From NCBI GenBank assembly GCA_900766795.1, contig CAAFWX010000010.1:1-14502 (forward strand): 14,502 nucleotides of DNA. The letters are read 5' to 3'. The notes below the pieces were generated by a model. That model saw only the letters and a list, made by a program, of their open reading frames with translations, made no database searches and was not told where the DNA came from. Positions within the stretch are counted from its first letter, which is position 1. Every line of letters starts with the position of its first letter. The stretch comes from Oscillospiraceae bacterium. Its GTDB lineage: Bacteria; Bacillota_A; Clostridia; Oscillospirales; Ruminococcaceae. This document shows positions 7,070-14,502 of this stretch, in pieces. The translations under genes and the position numbers were made by a program.

Positions 7070-7768
7070 ATGAAACAAAACGAAAAAAGACAGCCGAAAT
7101 TCAGTACGCTGATTACAATTGCGGGGCTGCTTACTTCGGCGCTGATTCTGTCGGTGACGGTATACGCTTGGTTCACCAACCGGCGGGCGCTGGACACCAT
7201 GACCCGCGTAAGCTCCCCGACCTCGCTGTGTATCGGCGCAGGCGCAAAGGAGGACTCCGCGAACATTGACATGGGCGGCATTGACGTGACTGACCCCGCC
7301 GAGAAAAAGAATTTCGTGTTCTGCGTGTATTCCGACGACACGGCGGGCAGCTACAAGCTGCAGCTTGCCCACACGACGAACATTGATTTCACCTACAAGA
7401 TATACAAGGCGCAGGAGAGCGAGGGCACTCCGATTGCGGGGGATTCTCTGGTGGTGTACTATGACGAAGAAAACCTCGCGCACTACTACATAAAGGACAG
7501 CGAAGCGATAGCGGGCAGATATCTCAATCAGGACGGCAGCGACCCGACGATTGCGGACAAATCCCTGCACGACTTTTCCTATGACGAATACGTTCATGTG
7601 CAGAAAAATGCCGAGCCGCTTTACTGGCAGAACACTGACCCAATCGAGCATCAGGCTTCGGAGCTTTCATTTGTGGATTACTATATCCTAGAAGTGAGCT
7701 GGGACAGCGCAAAGGTTTCCAACGACAAGGAAACCGACATGGTATATTTAACTGCGGGAATGGTTTAG
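7070..7768 (+). CDS. Exported or anchored surface protein, SipW-type signal peptide (cargo 2)
   Basis: A 232-residue protein from ATG 7070, 15 bases after the preceding stop. A basic start (MKQNEKRQPK) and hydrophobic core at 12-31 end in VYAWFTN (31-37), a motif common at the signal-peptide ends of clostridial SipW-associated proteins. The mature part contains MTRVSSPTSLCIGAGA and then GSYKLQLAHTTNIDFTYKIY, a beta-rich segment that I associate with small surface subunits of this kind; the remainder is beta-rich, with DYYILEVSWD near the end. There is no catalytic motif, no second membrane span and no sortase signal. Whether the hydrophobic segment is cleaved or stays as an anchor cannot be decided from sequence. 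It is probably a minor subunit assembled with the proteins on either side. Confidence 0.8.
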   Translation: MKQNEKRQPKFSTLITIAGLLTSALILSVTVYAWFTNRRALDTMTRVSSPTSLCIGAGAKEDSANIDMGGIDVTDPAEKKNFVFCVYSDDTAGSYKLQLAHTTNIDFTYKIYKAQESEGTPIAGDSLVVYYDEENLAHYYIKDSEAIAGRYLNQDGSDPTIADKSLHDFSYDEYVHVQKNAEPLYWQNTDPIEHQASELSFVDYYILEVSWDSAKVSNDKETDMVYLTAGMV

Positions 7769-7805
7769 TACCTAACCGTAATAATCGGGACAATGGTGAG
7801 CAGAT

Positions 7806-8738
7806 ATGAGGCGAGAACAGAAAAACATCATAAAAAAGCGGCTGTTAATCGGTTGGATTTGTGCCGTGCTGGTTCTGCTTGCCGGAGTAGGCGTTTTTGC
7901 GGCATACACCAACCTTAACAGCGTTAAGCGCGTTGTGTCCACGCAGGGCGGGGGAGGAACGGCTTTCTCCTCAAACTACCTTAATCTTGTTGCGATGCAC
8001 TCCGACACCTACGCGCTGAAAAACATCTCCTTCACTGAAACCGGCGACACCGCGGCGTTTGAAATAAACGTCTGCAACTATGTCCACAACAACCCGTCAA
8101 AGGTCAACGAAAAGGACATCACCTACACGCTGAATCTGACTCTTGTTGATGATGAGGGCGCGGTAGTTTCCTCGGATTTTTCGGGGCTGGCGGTTTCGGA
8201 CGGCACTCTTGCGTTCAGCTTTTCCGAAGGAAAATGCGTGATTTCGGGCAGGACGCTTACGGGCGGGACTAAAAGCGTTGACACCTTCCGCATAACGGTT
8301 CCGAGGGAGTTCATTGATACCGTGGGAATGCGCGTTGTTGCCGAGCCTGACAGCGCTTCCTATCAGTACACGGACAACAGCAAGCTTGGAAGAGTCTTTA
8401 ATTTCACCGAGTTCAACGCTTCCTCTGTCACATGGACGGGCAGCTTCACCGAATCCACGACTGACGGCTACGACGGCTTCAACTACGTCATACGAGGTCA
8501 GGGCAAGGGCACGGTAACGCTTAAATGGGACGCGCAGAATCTTGAGATAAGCCGTGTGTTCCTTGAAAACAACGGCATTGCCGTCACCGAATCGGGCGGC
8601 AAAAAGCAATTCACCATTGAGGTGGATTCCGACATCAGAAGCAGATATGAGATACAGTTCTATAAAACCGAAAGCGGCGTTTACACCGATATGGAAACAG
8701 TGAACGGTTATGTAGAGTTTGCGTTTTCGGAGAGCTGA
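7806..8738 (+). CDS. Exported or anchored surface protein, SipW-type signal peptide (cargo 3)
   Basis: A 310-residue protein from ATG 7806 with GGTGAG at 7795-7800. The basic N-terminus (MRREQKNIIKKR) and hydrophobic core at 13-31 end in VFAAYTN (30-36), at the same distance from the start as the aromatic/Thr motifs of the two preceding proteins. A Gly-rich stretch (STQGGGG, about 46-52) follows. The mature part is beta-rich and Ser/Thr-rich. It includes FEINVCNYVHNNPSKVNEKD and ITYTLNLTLVDDEG, then a second domain rich in SVTWTGSFTEST-type strands, suggesting two immunoglobulin-like or jelly-roll domains. No LPXTG-like signal or C-terminal anchor is seen. It is probably another structural subunit or adaptor made with the giant protein encoded next. 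The family is not recognised by name. Confidence 0.8.
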   Translation: MRREQKNIIKKRLLIGWICAVLVLLAGVGVFAAYTNLNSVKRVVSTQGGGGTAFSSNYLNLVAMHSDTYALKNISFTETGDTAAFEINVCNYVHNNPSKVNEKDITYTLNLTLVDDEGAVVSSDFSGLAVSDGTLAFSFSEGKCVISGRTLTGGTKSVDTFRITVPREFIDTVGMRVVAEPDSASYQYTDNSKLGRVFNFTEFNASSVTWTGSFTESTTDGYDGFNYVIRGQGKGTVTLKWDAQNLEISRVFLENNGIAVTESGGKKQFTIEVDSDIRSRYEIQFYKTESGVYTDMETVNGYVEFAFSES

Positions 8739-8774
8739 GGCAACACAGACAAACGCACTTGTGGAGCAGATAAT

Positions 8775-11700
8775 ATGGAGAACAAAGGGTTAATGCAAAA
8801 GACATTTATAAAAAGAATAGCGGTTGCAGCAGCCTTAATGTTGGTGAGTATCTTCGCTCTTGGCATTGATATGCACTATGTGCTCAACGAAATGGACGCT
8901 GTTGCCGCCGACGGGTTTACAATAACGGATAACACCTGCACCATCAACAGCGCAGACGATTTGGTGGCTTTTTCCGAATCTTATCAGAATTATCCCGACA
9001 GATATCAGAACGTCGATATTTACGTTGCGATTGCCTCGGGCACGCTTAGCAATCTGGACGGTTTTCAAAGCATAGGCACTGCCGAGTACCCGTTTTCGGG
9101 CAATATCATCGCGGGCAGCTCCGACCTCAACATCACGCTGGATAAGCCTTTGTTCAGCTATGTGATGGATTCCGCGGGAATAAAGGATTCGGACGGCAGC
9201 CCAAAAACGCTGGTTCTGTCAAGGTCTGCTTCTGCCGACGCTCCTTTGTTTGCTGAGAGCGTGGTGCATGATGAAGGGGGCGCCGGCAGCGCCGAGTGGA
9301 AAATCTCCGCTTCGAGCTTCACTGACAGCGACGACGTGGAGCAAGTATATGACTTTTCGGGCTTTATTGGCTCGCTCGGGCAGAATGCGGCGATAAGCCT
9401 TGACCTAATAAACGATTCCGTCACCTCCGACGGCAGTCATGCGGATATTGTCAGCGCCGACAACGCAGGACTTGCGGTTCAGTCGATGGAGGTCGGCTCG
9501 GCGCTTACCCTCACCCTTTCGGGCACAAACACTGCTTTCGCCGTGACCTCAACGGCAAGCAACGCGGGCGGTCTTGTCGGCTCAATGGCAGACGGGGCTT
9601 CGCTCAGCATAAACGGCGCATTCCACACCGATGGAATCATCTCCGCGAAGAAATACGCGGGGGGGCTTGTCGGGCGCGCAAAAAATGCCGTGATTACTTT
9701 TTCGGATAGCAGCGCCATTGAGCTTACCGTTATCGGAGAATCGGGCACGGGCGGCGTTTTCGGCTATTACAGCAACAGCAGCCCGGACGCGCTCATAGCT
9801 GGGTACAACGTCAACTGCACACTTAACGGCGCGTGTGCGGGCGGAATTATCGGCGAGCTGATAAACAGCAACACGCTGACAATCGACGGTACAAACAGCG
9901 TGACGGTCAAAAGATCCTCCATTGACAGCGCGTTTAACAAGGACTTCGGCGGTATTGTCGGCAGCTATTCCTCCGCGGCGACGGATTCCGAGCTTACTTT
10001 CGACGGGGTTTCGGTCGATATCACAAAGAGCGTTCTCGCCGACAATTACGGCGGAATTATCGCCGTTGTCAGCGAAGGACCTTACGGCAACAACTACGGC
10101 TATGTGAAATTTACAGGCGTCACCGTTAATGCAGGCGGCTGCAACAGCAATATCAACCAGACTTTCGGCGGACTTGTCGGAAGCTGCGGCAAGTCGTTCC
10201 TTGACGCTGAAAACGTGACGATAAATGCCGCAGGCGGATTCCTCGGAGGAGGAATTGTCGGCAAAATGAACAGCGGCGTGCTTCGCTTCAGCGGAAAAAC
10301 CGACCTTAGCGGCACAAAGGCGCTCTATGACTCTCAGAAAGGCTGCGGGCAGATTGTCGGCTTCAGGGGACAGGCGCTGATTTACGCCCGCGACGGCTGG
10401 AAGCTTATCAGAGGCGCTGCTGTGACGATTGACGACATCGGCACATGGGGCGAGGTGCTTCGCTTTAACGGCGACACCATGACGGAGGACAGCGTGCTGT
10501 CCGTTGACGAAATCGCGCACACCGTAACCGTTGCGGCGTCGGGCGCAGTCGTTTCAAGCCTTTCGGAGTTTGCGGCGCTGTCGCTTAACATCCAGCTCAA
10601 CAGCGGGGACGCAGGTACTCTGTTGTTTGACGCAGGTTCGACCGGCGCGGTTTTGCTGAAATCCACAATCACCCTTGCCGCGGATATTGACCTTACCGGC
10701 ACGGGAATAACAGGTCTTACCCGCGATGACGGCTCTAACAATAACTTTACGGGAACGCTGAACGGTGGCGGACACCGCCTCACCCTTGCGACAGGCGAAG
10801 CATACGGCTTCCGCGGAAACGACTCTACAAGCGTCGGAAGCGCCGAGGACGGCAACGGCATAATCTACCGCCACCGCTTTAACGGCCTGTTCGCCAAAAC
10901 AGGCAGCGGCGCTAAGTTCAGCGACCTTGTGCTGGACGGCGACATAATCGTAAACGCAATCGCTTCCTCTGACACCTATGCGGGAGGACTTTCCGCAGAG
11001 CACATGCAGGGCGCGATTAGCTTCGCTTCGGTAACTGCCGAGAACAGAATCACCCTGTCTGGCGGCAGCAAATACATAATTGTCGGCGGAGTTATGGGAA
11101 GAACCATCGAAAACACCCCTAATCTCGGCATTACGTTCACAGATTGCGTTATCGGCTCGGAAATCAACTGCACGGGCAACTGCAAATTCATCGTCGGCGG
11201 AGCTGTCGGCGAGATAAGCACCGTCAAAGCCTTTGAGGTAGTCGCAGAAAACGTCACCGTTTCCGCAAAGGTGAACAACCCCGGCACCGATGCGGGCGCA
11301 AAGGCAGCCTGCTTCCTTGCCAACATCAGCAATTACAGCAACAGCTACACCACAGATTCGCGAACCATGGCTCTGAAAAACATTGTCATAGACGGCGCTG
11401 AGGTGACGACAAAATGCTCCAACGACGGCGGAGCTTTGCTCGGAGAAGCATGGAGCAACACCGATGTCACCATCGGCGGAACATCAGACAGCGGAATCAC
11501 CGTGAGGAACAGCAAGGTCACCGAAAGCGGCACGGGCTGCATAGGTGGAATCATTTCCGCCGCCACGGGCTACTGGAAGGTTTATGATGTGAACATTGAG
11601 AGCATTGAAGTGCAAAGCGTATCTTCCAAGGCTTTCGGTATGCTGGTGAACAAGGGAATATTCAACGACTATGGCAAAAACTTTGCGCTGTATCTTGAGC

Positions 11701-14502
11701 TTCAAAGAGAAAATGCGTTCAGAATCTCTTCCGCCGACCTTTCTGCGCTGAACGCCTCGGCGGTGTATGACGACCTGCTTGCAACCTGCACGGGCAACTA
11801 CAGCGATGATGTCTGCGAGAACAATCGGGCGGTGGTGTCCGTACATTCCTCCGGCGGGATTCTTAAGATGAACGGCTCCGACTGCAACACCTACCAGAAT
11901 CAGTCGGGCAGAAACGTGACGAACAAAAACACGAGATACTACTACAACCTCGATGTGATGAGAGGAAAGTCCGCGTCAAACCTGACGGCTCCCGAGAAGC
12001 TTATGCTCTGGAGCGTGTACAACTACGCCTACGACAACCTGAAGCAGTATTTCCAAAACCCCATCACCTCCGCTAACAACACCCTCGAGGGAGCTTTTGA
12101 CATGACGGGATACTCCTACTATCCCGTGGACTTGTCAGCGAGCGCGACAATCGCGCAGGGCAGCAGCTTTAAGTTTTGCTGCGAAGAAATCGAAAGCGGC
12201 GAGAGCGGCACGGGCGATTCCGATGGTATGCAGCGCTCGGCACTCAGTCAGCCCTCGCAGCACTATCTCATGCACTGCGGACTTATCAGAAACTTAACCG
12301 CCTCGCTTACCGTGAGCGGCGCTGAGCTTTCGGGCAATGTCGGGAATGTCGGCGGTTCGGGAGCGGTTGTCTGCGGCACAGCTTCGGGCAGCTTGGATTA
12401 TCCCGTAACGCTTGAGCTGAAGAATATTGTGCTTAACGGCGTGCGGGTGAACGACCTTTCAAGCGGCTACGCTCCGCTGATTGTAAACAATATCGCAAGC
12501 TATGTAAAACTGACTGTAAACACGGTTTCCACAGCAAAGAACGTTTACACACAAGCCGCCGCAACCAGCCTTATCGGAAACGTGGGCGACGTTGACGCGG
12601 AGAACATCACCCTTAATTTCAGCGCGCTTTCTCTTGACGGCAGAAAAACCGCGGGTACTCTAACTGCGCTTGACGACGCTTACGGAACGCAGTGCTCTGT
12701 TTTCAGCAAGGCGCTGCTGCTCAACAGCCTGAGATTCCAGAGCGGAAAGAGCTGCTCGGCGGTCTACAACTTCAAGTACGGCGAGGACTGGGACAGCAGC
12801 GGCGCGCCTTTGCACCATGTCGCTTACGGCAGCGAGATTTCCTCCTCCGTGGAATATCCCGATATGCAGCGGCAGTATATTGACAGAGATGATGTATACA
12901 CCTCCCCCGAGCAGGCGGAGTGCACCTCGCAGTATATCTTCTCGGCATTTCTCCCCTATGTGGCTGTGCCATTTGATGAAGCAGCTTATTACCACGAAAT
13001 CAAGGTGAACCACAAGAACACCGCAAACCTCGACGTGGGCTGCGGCACCTACAACGACCCCTATATAATCACCCACGCCGACCAGATGTCGCTGGTTGCC
13101 GATATCCTGAACGGCATGACTCCCTCCAGCGACGGCGTAATCATCAACTATTACCTCAAGAATTATAGCTCCTGGTGCGAGGACAGGACTTCCCACACGG
13201 AGTATGTCTGGGAAGTTGACAGCAGCGTTTTCTCCGCTGAGAATGGCAGCGTGCTTTCGGTGGAAGAAATGCAGGCTGCGCTTTCGACGGCATATTATCG
13301 TATTGACAACAACATAACTCTGTCCGCAAGCTTTGTTGGGCTGGGAAAATCAGTTGCTTTCTGCGGAGTGATTTACGGCGCGGACAGCACGGTTGTCTTG
13401 CAGAACACTAACCCTTTTATATACCAGAGCAAGGGCGCGGTTGTAAAGGACCTGACCCTGCATGTGAGCGCAGATTTCAGCACCGCGCTTAAGGGCAGCG
13501 GCAACGCAAAGTACCTCACCGACGGCGACGGAACAACCGAGTTTTACGGAGGCTTAATCGGCATTGTGAACGGCGGCGACAACATCATCGACAACGTGAA
13601 CGTTTCGTTTGACAACGCTGCGACCATTAACACTTCAGTCGGCTCGTGCTATGGCAACAAGGCTGTCGGCGGATATATCGGCGTCGTAAGATACGGCGGC
13701 GTTATTTTCCGAAACATGGACGAAACGGACGTGGGTCTTGCGGCAAACACATACTGCGCACCAGTTTACGACAACAGCTCCGTGGGCAACAACAATAAGA
13801 CGTTTCTTTACTGCAACCCCATCATTGGCAGAGTGATTGACGGCTACGCGGTGAACGAAACCACTGCGTTTGAGGGCAGCGAAGCAAACGTTACCCTGCA
13901 TAACGGAATCAAGAACTACTCCATCGCAGACATTGACGTAAACTCCGCAGGACTGTCGTTCAGCGATTTTGTACACCCTGACGGATTGAGCCGCGTAAAC
14001 GAATGCACTGTCACCATTCCCGACGCGCAGTCGCTGTTCATTCTGGGCTGCATTTCCATGAGCGGCGCAGGAAGCGCTTCAATCAACGGCACCTACCCCT
14101 CAGGGTACAGCTATGGAAACGGGCAGATGGTTCGCCACGCTGCGTATGACAGAATCGGAAGCGACGACGCAGCGGACTTCGCATTCTCCCAAACAGACAA
14201 TTTCGGCAACACCAAAGCCACTGTACCCTATCTGATTTACAAATACACTCCTGCGGCAGTAACCGCAGCCAACGGCACTGTGGCGGCTTATCCCGCAAGA
14301 AGCATAACCAACAACAGCTGCGTATTCAACGTTGTTTTTGCGGGCGGCACCTATGATGTGCCCGACGGCTTCCGCGGAATAGGCTCTCTCAACAACGCAA
14401 GCGAAAATCTCGAAATGTATGTCAACGGCATTGACGGAAACAACGCGGTCATTGACCTTAACACGAATTTCTATATTTACCGCAACGTCTACGACAAGTA
14501 CT
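8775..14502 (+). CDS. Giant exported adhesin-like protein with Glug-type repeats, 3' partial
   Basis: One frame is open from ATG 8775 to the window edge, giving at least 1,909 residues; I read it through without meeting a stop. GGAG at 8763-8766 supports the start. The signal peptide has a basic start, a hydrophobic core at 15-31 and a likely cleavage after VAA at 43-45, unlike the aromatic/Thr ends of the three genes before it. Residues about 265-810 carry some ten glycine motifs of the GGLVG/GGIVG/GGIIG type, as in the Glug repeat family of bacterial surface proteins, and probably form a beta-solenoid. Within this span NFTGTLNGGGHRLTL (about 659-673) closes a typical Glug-associated module. 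A second module begins at GTYNDPYIITHADQ (about 1424) and has more such motifs near 1593 and 1632. Composition is rich in Asn, Ser, Gly and Thr. It likely forms a long surface or matrix fibre; the C-terminal anchor lies outside. Confidence 0.9.
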   Translation, partial: MENKGLMQKTFIKRIAVAAALMLVSIFALGIDMHYVLNEMDAVAADGFTITDNTCTINSADDLVAFSESYQNYPDRYQNVDIYVAIASGTLSNLDGFQSIGTAEYPFSGNIIAGSSDLNITLDKPLFSYVMDSAGIKDSDGSPKTLVLSRSASADAPLFAESVVHDEGGAGSAEWKISASSFTDSDDVEQVYDFSGFIGSLGQNAAISLDLINDSVTSDGSHADIVSADNAGLAVQSMEVGSALTLTLSGTNTAFAVTSTASNAGGLVGSMADGASLSINGAFHTDGIISAKKYAGGLVGRAKNAVITFSDSSAIELTVIGESGTGGVFGYYSNSSPDALIAGYNVNCTLNGACAGGIIGELINSNTLTIDGTNSVTVKRSSIDSAFNKDFGGIVGSYSSAATDSELTFDGVSVDITKSVLADNYGGIIAVVSEGPYGNNYGYVKFTGVTVNAGGCNSNINQTFGGLVGSCGKSFLDAENVTINAAGGFLGGGIVGKMNSGVLRFSGKTDLSGTKALYDSQKGCGQIVGFRGQALIYARDGWKLIRGAAVTIDDIGTWGEVLRFNGDTMTEDSVLSVDEIAHTVTVAASGAVVSSLSEFAALSLNIQLNSGDAGTLLFDAGSTGAVLLKSTITLAADIDLTGTGITGLTRDDGSNNNFTGTLNGGGHRLTLATGEAYGFRGNDSTSVGSAEDGNGIIYRHRFNGLFAKTGSGAKFSDLVLDGDIIVNAIASSDTYAGGLSAEHMQGAISFASVTAENRITLSGGSKYIIVGGVMGRTIENTPNLGITFTDCVIGSEINCTGNCKFIVGGAVGEISTVKAFEVVAENVTVSAKVNNPGTDAGAKAACFLANISNYSNSYTTDSRTMALKNIVIDGAEVTTKCSNDGGALLGEAWSNTDVTIGGTSDSGITVRNSKVTESGTGCIGGIISAATGYWKVYDVNIESIEVQSVSSKAFGMLVNKGIFNDYGKNFALYLELQRENAFRISSADLSALNASAVYDDLLATCTGNYSDDVCENNRAVVSVHSSGGILKMNGSDCNTYQNQSGRNVTNKNTRYYYNLDVMRGKSASNLTAPEKLMLWSVYNYAYDNLKQYFQNPITSANNTLEGAFDMTGYSYYPVDLSASATIAQGSSFKFCCEEIESGESGTGDSDGMQRSALSQPSQHYLMHCGLIRNLTASLTVSGAELSGNVGNVGGSGAVVCGTASGSLDYPVTLELKNIVLNGVRVNDLSSGYAPLIVNNIASYVKLTVNTVSTAKNVYTQAAATSLIGNVGDVDAENITLNFSALSLDGRKTAGTLTALDDAYGTQCSVFSKALLLNSLRFQSGKSCSAVYNFKYGEDWDSSGAPLHHVAYGSEISSSVEYPDMQRQYIDRDDVYTSPEQAECTSQYIFSAFLPYVAVPFDEAAYYHEIKVNHKNTANLDVGCGTYNDPYIITHADQMSLVADILNGMTPSSDGVIINYYLKNYSSWCEDRTSHTEYVWEVDSSVFSAENGSVLSVEEMQAALSTAYYRIDNNITLSASFVGLGKSVAFCGVIYGADSTVVLQNTNPFIYQSKGAVVKDLTLHVSADFSTALKGSGNAKYLTDGDGTTEFYGGLIGIVNGGDNIIDNVNVSFDNAATINTSVGSCYGNKAVGGYIGVVRYGGVIFRNMDETDVGLAANTYCAPVYDNSSVGNNNKTFLYCNPIIGRVIDGYAVNETTAFEGSEANVTLHNGIKNYSIADIDVNSAGLSFSDFVHPDGLSRVNECTVTIPDAQSLFILGCISMSGAGSASINGTYPSGYSYGNGQMVRHAAYDRIGSDDAADFAFSQTDNFGNTKATVPYLIYKYTPAAVTAANGTVAAYPARSITNNSCVFNVVFAGGTYDVPDGFRGIGSLNNASENLEMYVNGIDGNNAVIDLNTNFYIYRNVYDKY
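9567..11215 (+). repeat. Glug-like glycine motif array within the giant protein
   Basis: The encoded protein repeats a G-G-(L/I/V)-(V/I/M)-G motif followed by a strand such as LTIDGTNSVTV. Copies begin at about 9567, 9660, 9840, 9948, 10167, 10248, 11085 and 11196, with weaker ones between. Spacing is irregular, about 30-45 residues in the first part. The repeat is at protein level; the DNA itself is diverged, pointing to old duplication under selection for the fold. Confidence 0.7.

Noticed and set aside
7769..7805. Possible terminator between cargo 2 and cargo 3
   Set aside because: The gap contains no stable inverted repeat or T-run, only the ribosome site of the next gene.
9582..10520. 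A 312-codon open frame on the - strand within the giant gene
   Set aside because: The + strand frame is open for over 5.7 kb with coherent Glug-like repeats, so the antisense frame is a by-product of codon bias.

Overview
The window is one uninterrupted run of genes on the + strand, eleven in all including two cut by the window edges. Gaps are at most about 40 bases and every internal gene has a recognisable Shine-Dalgarno sequence. I see no tRNA, rRNA, CRISPR array, insertion sequence or convincing internal terminator. Strong Gram-positive ribosome sites, GTG and TTG starts, SipW-type signal peptidases with TasA-like cargo, and moderately GC-rich coding sequence suggest a Firmicute, most likely an anaerobic gut Clostridia of the Ruminococcaceae/Oscillospiraceae type. 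The species is not identifiable from this alone.

Layout: (1) positions 1-246, the C-terminal end of a probable SipW-dependent TasA-like exported protein; (2) 258-923, a signal peptidase of the SipW (S26B, Ser-His) type; (3) 942-2534, a membrane-anchored McrB-like AAA+ ATPase; (4) 2571-4583, a large protein with a DUF2357-like N-terminal half and a very long Glu/Arg coiled coil; (5) 4623-5300, a second SipW-type signal peptidase; (6) 5297-5749, a small single-span membrane protein; (7) 5779-6036, a small charged helical protein; (8-10) 6068-7054, 7070-7768 and 7806-8738, three exported or membrane-anchored proteins, each with a hydrophobic N-terminus ending in an aromatic/Thr motif at residues 33-38; (11) 8775 to the window end, a giant exported protein of more than 1,900 residues carrying Glug-like glycine-rich repeats.

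Taken together this looks like a dedicated surface or extracellular-matrix assembly locus. Two peptidases would mature a set of TasA-like subunits and possibly the giant adhesin-like protein. A membrane-bound McrB-type ATPase and its coiled-coil partner, with no visible nuclease, would act from the cytoplasmic side. The association of an McrB/DUF2357-like pair with protein export, rather than with DNA restriction, is the most unusual element and the best candidate for an undescribed system. The functional link is inferred from gene order and sequence features, not shown directly.
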